64,000 nt of DNA from Ochotona curzoniae (GCF_017591425.1 NW_024466599.1:28620001-28684000), one strand, 5' to 3'. Shown: positions 1 to 10,785, numbered from the stretch's first letter. The notes: a model not told the origin generated them from the letters alone. Translations and numbers: made by a program.

Positions 1-1000
1 ATTACAGGTGGAAGATAAATCTGTTGCAAGACAACACTCACCCCTCCATCCCAATCACTTGCATTGGCACATTTACAAGAATTTTACATCAAATATCACT
101 TGTACATTATCTTAATAGTTTACATGTAGCAGAAAAAAAATTTCTATAATGCACATTTTTGAGTGTTAGATTCAAGGTAGTACTGCTAACAATCCTTTCT
201 GGTTAGCGATATTATATCCACTACATTTTTTCTTCAGTTCTAATTTCTCCACACACAATTACCCTATTTGATCACTAAGCTAGAAAATGGCTCAAATAGC
301 TGGACATTCAGTACCCACACTGGCGATCTAGACAGAGTTCCAGGCTCCATCTTCACCTGGCACAGTCCTGGTTATTTTGTGATTTGGGGAGTAAACCAGG
401 GGAAGGAAGTCGTCTGTCTCATTTTCTCATTTGGCAGTACATCAGTGAATAACAACTCAGTCACTTTCTCCCCGTCTCTTTGTATTTCAAGTGAATATGA
501 CGTTAAAAATTCCATACGGGAGTGCAACACTGATAATACAGAATCAAAAATCGAAAGGAATATTATTTCCCCTGGATTATGATGTCTCCAAATGTTATGT
601 ATACATTTTCTTTTTTAGTCCTATATACTAGCAAAAAAAAAAATCCTTTAGATATGTCAGAGCTGTAATTGTTGTGAGCCCCGGCATAATTCATTGAAGA
701 GAGTAACAACCACACATGAACATATGATAGTTACTACAATATCTATCCATGATAGAATCATGGCCTATTTCATCACACTGTGGCTAAGAATCCCTATCCC
801 AGTAAGCTGATCTAAGTAATATGCTATGTAAAATTGCCAACGTACATGTTTTGTCAATTCTGCGTCTTAAATATGTAATACTTACGGTCTTCAAATCATC
901 TAGAAAATGCTATTGTTCTAAGCTATAATTAAATACTTAAGTTTGGATTATATTTGCTTTAGTCAACTTTAACATTTTCCAGAACAGTAAGCAAACATCC
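1..1000. other. SLC8A1 intron, no recognised feature
   Basis: AT-rich DNA downstream of exon 2 in the gene's sense. It holds a 104-codon open frame (268-582) with no recognisable protein features. I see no named repeat and no gene. Confidence 0.6.
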
Positions 1001-1006
1001 CATGAT

Positions 1007-1098
1007 GTCCTGTAATGCTTTCCCAGGCTGGTTCATATTTCGGCTACTCTATTTCCCTTCCATCTCCCAACTTGTGGCCTGGGAAAGCATTACAGGAC
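1007..1098. repeat. Perfect 22-bp inverted repeat around a CSINE fragment
   Basis: Arm 1007-1028 is the exact reverse complement of arm 1077-1098, with 48 bases between. The right arm continues a plus-strand CSINE fragment (about 1029-1090, ending in gcctgggaaagca). Both arms share non-consensus bases after the conserved block ('gcattacagg' where the family has 'gcagtcgagg'). So one arm looks copied from the other rather than being a second SINE. Confidence 0.85.
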
Positions 1099-1147
1099 TA
1101 AAGAATCACCAAGCAGAAAATGTTCCATTAAGAAATAAAGATAATGA

Positions 1148-1442
1148 CCGGGACAAGTATGGTGGCACACCAGGCTAATCCTATGCCCTATAGTGCCAGC
1201 ATTCAATATGGGCACTGGTTCATATGACAACTGCTCCACTTCTAATTCAGCTTTCTGCCTGTGTACTGGAAAAGCAACAGATGGTCCAAAGCCTTGGGAC
1301 CCAGCACCCACATTGGAGACCTGAAATAATCTACTGATTTCTGGCTTTGGATCAACTCGATTCTAGCCACGGAAGCTAGCAGATGGAAGATCTCTATCTC
1401 TCCTCTCTGCAAAATCAGCCTATCAAATAAAAATAAGTAAAT
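1148..1442 (+). mobile_element. CSINE (lagomorph tRNA-derived SINE), diverged copy
   Basis: It carries the order typical of the family: 'atgggcactggttcata', 'ctgctccacttct', an 'aagccttgggaccc' block, a 'tctctcctctctg' stretch and an A-rich end 'aaataaaaataagt'. No convincing target-site duplication was seen. Confidence 0.8.
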
Positions 1443-1839
1443 TTGTTTTAAAACATTACTTCTAAGCTGTGAAGATACACACATATGTATATGTATACAT
1501 AAATTAAAATTGCATTTACTTATTTTTAATTGCAATGCAGAGAAATATCTTCCCATTACTAGTTTACTCCACAAATTATTGCCACACCCTACACTGGTCC
1601 AGGCTGAGACCAGGGGAGAGGAGAGAATGGGATGCCCATCGATTCAGCCTTTAAATGCCCACAAGGGCTGAGGCCTGGCTGAGATGAAATTGGGAGCTGT
1701 AAGCAGAACTCAGGAGTACACCAGGTAGCAGGAACCCCATCACTTCAGCCATTACCACTGCTTCCCAGGGTCCATATTGACCAAGAAGCTGAGGTCAGAG
1801 CTGGAGCTGGGAGTCACAGCCAAGTATTCCAATATGAAG

Positions 1840-1957
1840 TATGTCTGTGTGTGTTCATGTATATATGTATCTTTATACATATGTATATATATATATAAAT
1901 ATGTGTATGTGTATATGTATATACATACATATGTATATATATATTTATATATGACAT
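1840..1957. repeat. TG/TA-rich low-complexity tract
   Basis: Mixed (TG)n and (TA)n simple sequence, for example runs of 'tatatatatata' and 'tgtgtatgtg'. It creates meaningless open frames on both strands. Confidence 0.85.
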
Positions 1958-2087
1958 ATTTTTTAACTCTTGAGGGCTAAGCTCAACTTCCACTCCCCAA
2001 ATTTTCACCATCAATAGACCCATTGCATTTACAGAGCTTGCCAGTAACTATAACCTAAGGAGAAAACTAAAATCAAAACTATAGGGG

Positions 2088-2405
2088 ACTTGCACTGGGG
2101 TATAACAGTTTAATCATCTACCCTCAGGGGCCAGTATCCCACATGGGGCACAGTTTGTGCCCCAGCTGTTCTACTTTCTAGACAGCCCTCTGTTTATGGC
2201 CTGAAAGAGCAGTAGGATAGCCCCAAGTCTTGGGACTTTTGCCTGCAAAGGAGACCTGGAGGAAGCTCCTGGCTCTGACTTGCATCAGCTCAGCTCTGGG
2301 TGTTGCTGCCCTTTGGGGAGTGAACCAGCAGATAGATCTTTCCCTCTCTCTCATTCTCTGTAAAAATCTGCCTTCCCTATAAAAATAAGTCTTTACAATA
2401 ATTAA
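2088..2405 (+). mobile_element. CSINE, nearest copy downstream of exon 2
   Basis: Recognised by 'gccagtatcccacatggg', 'gtcttgggac', 'gacctggaggaagctcctggctc', 'gggagtgaaccagcagat' and the tail 'ccctataaaaataagtc'. Plus orientation means it is antisense within SLC8A1. It can pair with minus-oriented copies upstream of exon 2. Confidence 0.85.
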
Positions 2406-2409
2406 AAAT

Positions 2410-4429
2410 TGTAGAAAACTATATGGACCTTATCACTGCATTTATGAATACAGCATTTTCCTCTTGCCAAGATTTCATTTTTCAAATTAGTAAATACAGT
2501 AAATATGAAACTAGGAATTGGCAATCTGGAATGTCACTTGGAACTAATATATAGACATATTATTAATTCCTGCCAACTTTCACCAATTCTACAAATTCTT
2601 TTACAATTTTCAAAAGGAATGTTAATTTCTGAGGATCGACATCTCATGATATTCTCTTTAGGAACTGTAAAATCAAGTGAATTACACAGGGTAAATATTT
2701 TAAATTATGCTTGGCAGAATAAGTTACCAAATCATTATCAGTATTATTCCTGAAACCTCTTCTACATTGTGCCACTGCAAAGAAAGTAATGATAGCAAAA
2801 TAGATAAGCCTGATTTGCCAATAAACCAACACAGAACCATTAGTCAGAGGAAGCAAGACTATGCTCTCATAAAGAAAACATTAAATCAAACATCAACTGA
2901 GTTATACTTAAGGCCTACCCTTGTGATTTTATTTAATGAAAGAGATCTTTAGTATCATTGAGAATGTTCTTCATGAGTGCTCTCTAAAGTGGAAGGTTAA
3001 ATAATCGAAATGATTAGAAGAGATCATGGGGAAAAATTCCTAGCAGGCAAACAAAATTTGTGCCAAGCCAGGGAAGATTGCATTCAATGCAAGACCTTTG
3101 GAAAAGTTCTACTTGGCTATCACAACATTATGTTACCATATTCTTAGCCTCCGGTAATCAGTATCCTTACAAAACCTATGCCAGTAATTTGAACAGTTAA
3201 CAGAAGAATCAAAACAGCATACTTTGGAACAAAAACACTATTACATATCAGAGGGTAGATATTAAAATTTTGCTTTGCTTGATTTCATTTTATTATGCTT
3301 CATAACCATTCATCTATATGAGACAACATCAAAGAGAAATAAAGACGATGATAGTCCCCTATGGGAAAACCTGTACACTTTGTTGATCTACCCTTGGTCT
3401 CTCTGTACCCTTAGTAGAGGAAACTCCACATTTGAATGCACTTATCTGCTACTTCAACATAGTATGTGCCATTAGCACAAGACTTTAACTATGTAAAATG
3501 GTTCTTTCCTTAAAATTTTGAACTGCCAATGACAGCCCACATAATCATTCATTGGACACTTGTTGCATTCTAGAGTTCCTTTGGCAGTTTGGATAAGGTT
3601 CGTTAGGTCAAATCTTCTGTCTTATTTTCAGCAAGTTAAGTACAAAACCCTCTTGAGCAAGAAGGGATGATCAATTCTAGCTACTCACTGCTGGGCACTC
3701 TGGGTGACAAGATGATTGTCATTGTCAAGTGCCAACAGGGAGATAATTGTTACCCACCTCTATTCTCTGGCTTGCTCTCTGCCAACTAGGATACTGAGAC
3801 AAAAGCATCTTATTGTTTTCCTCATCATTTTATCAAACAAAGCAGCTTGTTTAACCATGTAGAGCGAAACCAGACTGAGCTAAGTAAGGGCTGTATGGCT
3901 TTCCCCTCACTGGCATGGAGCTGAAGAAGGAAAGTTGGCCATTAGTCACAATTAATCATTAGCACTCAAGCAGGATCATCTTACAGTGTCGCAAAAAACA
4001 ATGTCAGATAAAAGCCACAGCAAGGTTTTAGCCAGGTTTGGTATCCAAGACACTTTTTGAAATGTATTTCCTTTGAGTTTTCTGTATTTGTACTCACCAA
4101 CAAAACTGGAGGCCTAGTATAGTTTAGATTCCTTTGCAGTGCACAGACTATGACTCGACAGAATCTGCATTGTTAAACCCATCTTAAGAGCCCAGATAAA
4201 CCTTGTCAGAGCATTCATTTCATCATGTCCTATAATGTCCTTAAAATATGCAAAAGTATAGAAGTTAAAGTAAAATCCTGGTGTCAAAATTCAGGGCTTT
4301 GTGTATGAAGCCGATTGCTGAGTGGCTTTCAAGCAAGGACTGTTACACATGAACACTTTCAAAATTACCATTCCCCATGACAGTTTAAGCGTACATATAC
4401 TCACATTCACAAAATACTCAACAAGCCCA
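2410..4429. other. SLC8A1 intron immediately downstream of exon 2
   Basis: Unique-looking AT-rich sequence. It contains only short open frames with no recognisable domain. No CSINE is visible. I cannot name any element here. Confidence 0.55.

Positions 4430-4465
<36 letters not shown>
4430..4465. repeat. (CA)n microsatellite next to the exon 2 donor
   Basis: About 18 CA units on the plus strand, hence (TG)n in the SLC8A1 transcript. The tract begins 28 bases past the donor hexamer at 4493-4498. Confidence 0.95.
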
Positions 4466-4467
<2 letters not shown>

Positions 4468-4498
4468 ATAAATATATATCGCGATCTGCGTGACTTAC

Positions 4499-6294
4499 AC
4501 AATCTCGTCGTTCTGGAACTCGAGCTCTCCACAAGTGTCCTCAAAGTCCTCCCCTCCACCTCTGGCAGTTCCTTCAATGGTTTTATAGGGAACAATAACA
4601 TTTCCTCGAGCTCCAGATGTTCTCAACACTTTCACCTCCATGATGCCAATGCTCTCACTCACATGGGTCACAGCTTCCTCAAAGGTAAAGATGCCCGCAT
4701 GGTCATCATCAAAAATAGTTACGGTGGCAGTACAAGGGGATCCCAGGCAGGCAAAGGTAGAGACATGATTGGCTTCCAGTATGCCATCCTCAGAAGTTTC
4801 TGAAGATACTTTGACGTTGCTGAGGTGCACAAGGAAATTTTCATCTTCCTCAAAGATATCATCATCAATGATGCCAACTCGAATTTCCTTCTGGGTCTCC
4901 CCAGGCTTAAAGACCACAGTCCCTTCAGTAAATTCATAGTCAGACCCAGCATTGGCTGTCCCATCCTCTGTTCTGAAGTCAACGAACACAGTGTTGGTCA
5001 AATCACCCCCTCGACGGATAATGGTCAGAGCCACAGTACCACAGTTCTCCAGACACTGGTAGGTTCCTTGTTCAAAGAAGATCTTGCTAACTGGATCGTT
5101 TTCAGCCACTTCCGTGTTGACCTCATGCATGCTGACAGCCTTCCTAGCTTGGTCAGCGGCATGCCTCTTTAAAATGTTGCCAGCTCCAGTCATCAGGCGA
5201 GTAGCCTGAATGCGGTAAAAGGCTCGACTCTTTTGCTGCTGACTTAGGACTTGGTAGTTTGCTAACTCTATTAATTGCTCTATTTCCTTCTCTGGATGCT
5301 TCTGCTTCAGTTCCTTCAGAATCCTAGCCATTTCTCGCCTAGCCTCTTCATCATCTTGGTCTCGCTCATCCACCTCCAGAACCAGAGCACCATCTAAGAA
5401 ATTGTCAACATGAGAGTTGACCACTTTCCCATCCATTTCAATTTCAGTCTTGGAAGATGGCCTGTCTCCTTCGTGTTCAATAATCATTCCTCTCTGTTTA
5501 CCAGCCCGATACCTTTTGTAGACATACTTGTAAAACAGAAGCCTCCTGTCTGCTACCCAAGCAAACACCACACAGATGGGAAAAAAGAAGAAAGTAAGTA
5601 AACCTTCCCAGACCTCCACAACACCAGGCGAGATAACAGACAAGATGATGTAGAGCCAAGTATAGGCAAATATGCTCCAGGCTGCAGTCACAAAGAATAC
5701 ACGCAGGTGCTTTATCTTTCTGGTCTCTCCATCTGGGACCACATAAACACAAAGCGCAATGATGATGAACATGTTGAAGGCAGCACTTCCCACAATGGTG
5801 CTAGGACCCAGGTCTCCTGCAGTGAAGTTATGGCCGCACACTTCGATGACTGAAAGCAGAATCTCTGGAGCAGAAGATCCCAGGGCCATCAGGGTCAAGT
5901 TAGAAACGGTCTCATTCCAGATCCTCACAGTAGTCTTGGTGGTCTCTCCATTGGGCTTTTTGATGGTAATTTCTTTTTCTTGAGATGTAATGACTTCTAT
6001 TGAGGACATGAACCTGTCAGCTATGATAGAGACTCCGAGAAACATGTAGACCATGGCCACAAAGTATACAGTAGCTCTAGCAATCTTGTCCCCAAAAGAA
6101 GGATCTTGGGGCTCCCAAATGGGCAAGATCACCCCTTTCTTACAGTAATATGAGCCGGTACATTCAGTTTCATTTCCTTCCCCTTCCATTTCTGTCTCAG
6201 CACTTATATGGTCCACATGGGAAAACAGGAGAGCCACAATAGCTAACAGACGAAATCCCATGGAGAATGTGGAGGAGAGCCTTAATCTCAACAT
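4499..6294 (-). CDS. SLC8A1: Sodium/calcium exchanger 1 (NCX1), N-terminal coding part, exon 2
   Basis: NCX1 is a plasma-membrane antiporter that extrudes one Ca2+ for about three Na+. This exon encodes 598 full codons plus two bases of codon 599, roughly 60% of the protein. Visible parts from the chosen Met: cleavable signal peptide (1-32), N-glycosylation site N41-E-T, five hydrophobic segments between about 72 and 250, the alpha-1 repeat ([11 protein letters not shown]... GSAAFNMF, about 139-176), the basic XIP segment [20 protein letters not shown] (250-269), the cytoplasmic loop, CBD1 (about 402-532) with acidic Ca2+-site motifs [11 protein letters not shown] and FDDDHAG, and the start of CBD2. 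Identity is certain by recall of the mammalian protein. The exon ends in phase 2 at ATTGT|GTAAGT. I chose the Met at 6294 over the in-frame Met at 6336, because the latter sits inside the splice acceptor. The reading frame is intact, with no frameshift. Remaining exons lie outside the window, at lower coordinates. Confidence 0.97.
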
Positions 6295-6328
6295 GTTGTA
6301 CGATGCGACTTGCAACGTTGCCAACCTG
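4499..6328 (-). other. SLC8A1: SLC8A1 exon 2 with splice sites
   Basis: On the minus strand a pyrimidine-rich tract (CTTTGTCTGCCCCATCC) is followed by TATGTTCAG|CAG|GTTGG. This gives acceptor AGs ending at 6329 and at 6326, so the exon starts at 6328 or 6325 (a NAGNAG acceptor). The 5'UTR part is 34 or 31 bases. The donor is GTAAGT at 4498-4493, a near-ideal consensus. In other mammals this large exon is the common second exon to which alternative 5'UTR exons splice, and it is also known to circularise; both points are established knowledge of the gene and are not visible here. Confidence 0.9.
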
Positions 6329-6345
6329 CTGAACATAGGATGGGG
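6325..6345 (-). other. Tandem (NAGNAG) 3' splice site of SLC8A1 exon 2
   Basis: The minus strand reads TTCAGCAG|GTTGG, offering two adjacent acceptor AGs three bases apart. Both choices leave the ORF from 6294 unchanged because they differ only in the 5'UTR. An ATG at 6336-6334 lies immediately upstream of the first AG, so it is intronic in normally spliced mRNA. Confidence 0.75.
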
Positions 6346-6857
6346 CAGACAAAGATCAATGAGTTACTTATTTTTATGAGATCCTTAATGGGTCATTATT
6401 CTGACATCATTGTTGATTAAGGAATTTACTGTTCAGTCTCTGAAGTTTCTAAGCATGATCTCCATTTGCAGAGCAACATAGACAATTGACTTTTAGAAAA
6501 GTTCACTTACAGTCTAGTCTTGACTACTACACAGTAGCCAATATAAAAATCGGTGAAACTATTTATTACTATATACCAAATATTTTGAGATTCACACAAG
6601 ATTTTGCTAGTATTCCTGTTTTCCATTTTCAAGAAATGTATGTATATATAATCTATATGTAAAAACTGAATATGAAAATTAAAAATTGTTAGATATTAAA
6701 ATTTTAAAAAGAAACTGAAGTGTTTAAAAGAAAATCTAATTTAGCCTCAAAGAAAACTCATTGACACAATTATCTTCATAAGATTGGTGCAGTGAAATGT
6801 CAGACCCTGAAAAACCCTCCAAGTCCTACTGTCTTCAATTCAGGGTTATACCTTACA

Positions 6858-7770
6858 ATGTTTTGTTAATTGTTATTTTCCATGATACAGTTTTGTAGGT
6901 ATAGGGATCCCCTTCTAATTTCTTTCCTTCCTCCCTATGCTCCCTCCAACAGCATCATTTTCCCCCACATTATTACAACAGTACAGTCCTCAGCAACAGT
7001 CACGCGTCCAACATTCTCCTATTTAATTGCAGAATGTCATGGCAGGCATAGACAAAGGTAGAAAAGCTGGTATATTGTTAAGAAATATTTAGCTTTCATT
7101 GGGAATCTTCCTTTTATTCAGAGTAGAGATGTGTATTACAACTTATCTTTACATTCCGATATGCTAGTTTCCATTATGCAGTTTACCTATTCATCTAATT
7201 ATCTTGTATTTCTGCATGAATGCTGCCTTATATCAGAGAGAATGTATGATATTTGTCCTTTGGGGATTGGCTTATTTCACTGAGCATGATGGTCTCTATT
7301 TAGTATGATTTTGTTGCAAATTGCACACTTTCATTCTTTTTAATGGCTGAGCAGTATTCCATGAAATACAGGTACGAAAAAATGCTCAAATTTCTGAGCT
7401 CTTGGGAACACACAAATGAAAACCACACGGAGGTTCTACCTAACTCCAGTGAGATTGGCCTACATTGGAAATGGAATACCTGCTGGCATGGACAGGGGTT
7501 GGGGAGAAGCCATCCTTCACTGTTGGGAATATAGGCTCATGTACATGTACCCACTATGGAAGTCAGTACGGAGAGAGCTTAGACAACTGAAAATTGATCT
7601 ACCACATGACCCAGCAATCCCACTCCTGGGAATATAACCAATGGAAGTTCTGCATCTGAGAATGTGACACCAAACCCTGTATTGATAGCAGCACAATCCA
7701 CATTATTAAAGACCTGGAAACAACCCAAATCCCCATCAAAAAGGGGGTGAATAGGAAACTGTGGCACATT
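6858..7770 (-). mobile_element. 5'-inverted, truncated LINE-1 (twin-priming structure)
   Basis: About 6858-7372 reads as the L1 3' region on the minus strand; its reverse complement contains ATGGAATACTGCTCAGCC, and it continues into a pyrimidine-rich (on plus) 3'UTR. About 7385-7770 reads as L1 ORF2 on the plus strand, coding for the C-terminal motif DPAIPLLGI (7608-7634) and ending at 'gtggcacattta'. The two parts are adjacent in the parent L1 but oppositely oriented here. The direct repeat TACCTTACA at 6849-6857 and 7771-7779 looks like the target-site duplication, which makes this a single insertion. It is non-functional. Confidence 0.8.
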
Positions 7771-7779
7771 TACCTTACA

Positions 7780-9468
7780 TTTTATTACACGAATTCATGC
7801 CAAACTTACTCGGAACCACAGAATCATATCAAGAGTGCCTATGGCCAAAGCTCAATGGTATTGTTTAGAGAAAAAAATTTGGCTATAACGCACTATTTTC
7901 AAACATTTCATTTTTAAAAGCATCTTTTGATGCACATACACTTCCTTCTAATTTGCAGCAAGCCAAAATCTGAGAAACACAGCTCTTCACGTCTTGATAC
8001 ACAGCCTGCCTTAAAATCTCCAGGCTTGCCACAATAGGAACAAGAAATTGTCAGGCCGGGGTCTAGTCTTAAGAGCCTAGCAGGCTATGAAATCAGCAGT
8101 TTTAGCCATAAATATCCTTCCTTGGTATCCATGTCATACTTTCCATGGTCATTGTAAAAACACATTAGTTCTATAGAGGGCTTAAGTGACCAAAAATGTA
8201 GCAGCAATAGTTCCATCTAGATTAGCTCATGTGGCATCATAACTGTGACCACAAAGTATACATGTGAAGAAGGGCTGTAGGCAATTAGTGCTATGGCAAC
8301 AGAGTCACCAAGTATCTCGAGGCTTGGCGAGCAAAGCAGCCTACTGAGCCTCCATGACCCTAACTTCACCCACCAACTCATCCAGAACACAGCTCTCACC
8401 TTATATGATCCCTGTCTGCAAGGCCTGTGCTAAAAAGTGGGGAGACCACTGCGAAAGGAAGGTCTAAAAAGAGGAACAGGGGAACTCTCCACTGGAAAAC
8501 CTTGTAGGAGAAATGAAGCTATGATATCATCCTAAGAAGTGATAGCAGCTGACCCGGTCAGAGTATAGCCTCCTGATCTATGAAGAAGTTCAAAAGACAG
8601 ATGGAGTAGAAAATGTAGAGCTCCAAACTTGCCAAGAGCCACCCCCACACATCCAAATTCTGAAGCCCATGTCCGCCGGTGATGGTCTGCACTCTGAACC
8701 TAACTCAGGTCCAGGAGCACTCCCCTTCCTGGCACATTCAGGCCAACGGAGATCTGACTAGTGTAAAACCCTTTGCATTTGTCACTAAAGGAGGGAGGAA
8801 CTACCTTAACACTAGGTTCAAACTAAAGATCAACAGCAGATGGTTGCTGTGGTAAGATGTCCCATCTTAATGATCAACAGAAAAGACATTCCAAAAAGTA
8901 CAAATGCATGCTCAGTAGGTCTATTTTTGCTATTGCAAGGTCTGGGAAGGCTGTAGAAGCTGCTTAAACCAGGTAATATTCAATCAGTCGGCAATAGTAA
9001 AAATCTAGGTCCAATGTCTTCAAGCACCCCTCTATCCTATGCATTTCAGAATGACCTGTTGGGTTCTCTAAGTCTCAAGAATGTATGAATCAGCAATATG
9101 CTTCTGTCTTTAGTGAGTTTATACTTTTATGAGGAAATAAATATGTGGTTAAAAACTGCTGTAGTGAGGACAAGGCCAAAATCTAAAGACAGGCATTCTC
9201 TATGTGCACCAGTGAACTCACACACATGGCATGCAAGGTCTTATATTAGATCCATAGGAATCTCTTTTGACAAGGTGAATTTTGCTCAATGCCCTATAAA
9301 AAGGAAAGGATCAGGCCATGTCTAACCTCTGGGAAGAGAATCCCATGCCAATACAAAGGTCCTGGTGGGAACTAGACTTAGCATAGTCTAGGACACAAAG
9401 AAACCAGTATAGTAAGTCAATATGTAGGAGAGGACCAGAGTTAAGCAGTGAAGACACAGAAGAAAAAT
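7780..9468. other. SLC8A1 5' intron, no recognised feature
   Basis: Unique-looking sequence with no CSINE. Open frames here are 60-75 codons and show nothing familiar. No promoter-like CpG content. Confidence 0.55.
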
Positions 9469-9812
9469 ACATCATGGGAGGGCCCGGTGGTGTGGCCTGG
9501 CAGCTAAAGTCTTCACCTTGAACGCACCAGGATCCCATATGGGTGCTGATTCTAATCCCAGCAGCTCCACTTCCCATCCAGCTCCCTGCCTGTGGCCTGG
9601 GAAAGCAGTCGAGGATGGCCCAAAGGCTTGGGACCCTGTACCCGTGTGTGATACCTGGAAGAAGTTCCTGGATCCTGGCTTCGGATCGGCATAGGATCGG
9701 CTGTGGTGCTCACTTGGGGAGTGAATCATCGGACGGAAGATCTTCCTCTCTGCCTCTCCTCCTCTCTGTATATCTGACTTTCCAATAAAAAAAATAATAA
9801 TAACATCATGGG
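9469..9812 (+). mobile_element. Young CSINE with target-site duplication
   Basis: A well-preserved copy from 'ggcccggtggtgtggcctgg' to 'ttccaataaaaaaaataat'. ACATCATGGG occurs at 9469-9478 and at 9803-9812, flanking it as a 10-bp target-site duplication. Confidence 0.92.
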
Positions 9813-10044
9813 CGCACTCAGGCCCCAGAAAGGCACGAGCCTTCGTGGGAAGACATGGACAAAAGCCAAGACTTTCTGTTCAGGATGCAGTGCCCGATTT
9901 TCCTTTTGGAGCCGTCTCTCCTGATTTTTTTTGGAGACAGGATAAAGGTCATGCAATCACCACTATAATTCTTTTCTAATCTGGCATCTGATCTTCAGAA
10001 TATGGAAACGCTTTCCACTTACTCTTTCTACCTAAAGGTCTGTT

Positions 10045-10430
10045 TTTCATTGAAAGGCACATTTTACAGAGAAGAGACAGGAGAGAGGGCTTCTATCCAT
10101 TGCTTCACCTTAGTGATTACTTCAAACATGATCAGGATGATATCATATTGAGTTAATTGTATCAGTCTTAGAAACATTCCCAATTGGCCACAATGATCAA
10201 AGTGGAGCTGATCCAAAGCCAGAGCCAGAAAACTCCTTGGGGTCTCATACATGGCTACAGGAGCCCAAGGACTTTAGCCATCACCCACTCATTTCCCAGG
10301 CCACAAGCAGGGAACTGGGTCAAAATTGGAATAGCAAGACCAAATCTCAGTGTTTATACAGGATGCCATGGCTGCAGGTAGAGGATTAGTTTGCTACATC
10401 ACCACGCTGACTGCACCTCTAGGCCTTTGA
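10045..10430 (-). mobile_element. CSINE, minus, interrupted by a foreign 70-bp insert
   Basis: The SINE runs 'acagagaagagacaggagag... cattgcttcacc', breaks at about 10109 and resumes at about 10180 with 'cccaattggccacaatg', then 'ctcatttcccaggccacaag'. The break falls inside the normal family string 'ttcactccccaagtggcc'. The insert at about 10110-10179 matches the reverse complement of 11094-11166. Confidence 0.8.
10108..10186. repeat. Left arm of an imperfect inverted repeat (partner 11089-11167)
   Basis: Aligned by eye to the reverse complement of about 11089-11167, with about 9 mismatches in about 78 bases. The shared core contains 'ctcaatatgatatcatcctga' on the right arm's strand. The left arm sits inside a CSINE and the right arm sits in ordinary intron sequence, so the right arm is probably the source. 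Confidence 0.8.
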
Positions 10431-10454
10431 GCATAGGTTTTTCTATGCCCCAAA

Positions 10455-10785
10455 CTACCTTATTATTATTATTGATGGGAAAGTCAGATGTACAGAGAGG
10501 AAGAGAGAGGCAGAGTGGAAGATCTTCCATCTGCTGGTTCCCTCCCCAAGGGGCCACAGTGCCCAGAGCTGAACTATCTGAAGCCAGGAGCCAAGAGCTT
10601 CTTCCAGGTCTCCCATGCTGGTGCAGGGTCCCAAGGCTTTGGGTCATTCTCAACTGCTTTCCCAGGCCATAGGCAGGGAGTTGGAACGGGAAGTGGGGCT
10701 GCTGGGACATGAACTGGTGCTCCTATGTGATCCCAGCATGTGCAAAGTGAGAACTTTAGCCATTAGGCTACTGTGCTAGGCCCCC
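10455..10785 (-). mobile_element. CSINE, minus orientation
   Basis: Reads 'gggaaagtcagatgtacag', 'ggaagatcttccatctgctg', 'gaagccaggagcc', 'ctgctttcccaggccatagg' and ends in 'ctaggcccc'. It lies directly after the interrupted copy at 10045-10430. Confidence 0.9.

Noticed and set aside
4825..5172. A plus-strand open frame of 115 codons inside exon 2, and similar shadow frames.
   Set aside because: Antisense shadow of the strongly constrained NCX1 coding sequence.
6295..6336. NCX1 start at the upstream Met (MFSRLATLQVASYN...).
   Set aside because: That ATG lies upstream of the acceptor AG and would be spliced out. The resulting residues have no match in the NCX1 N-terminus.
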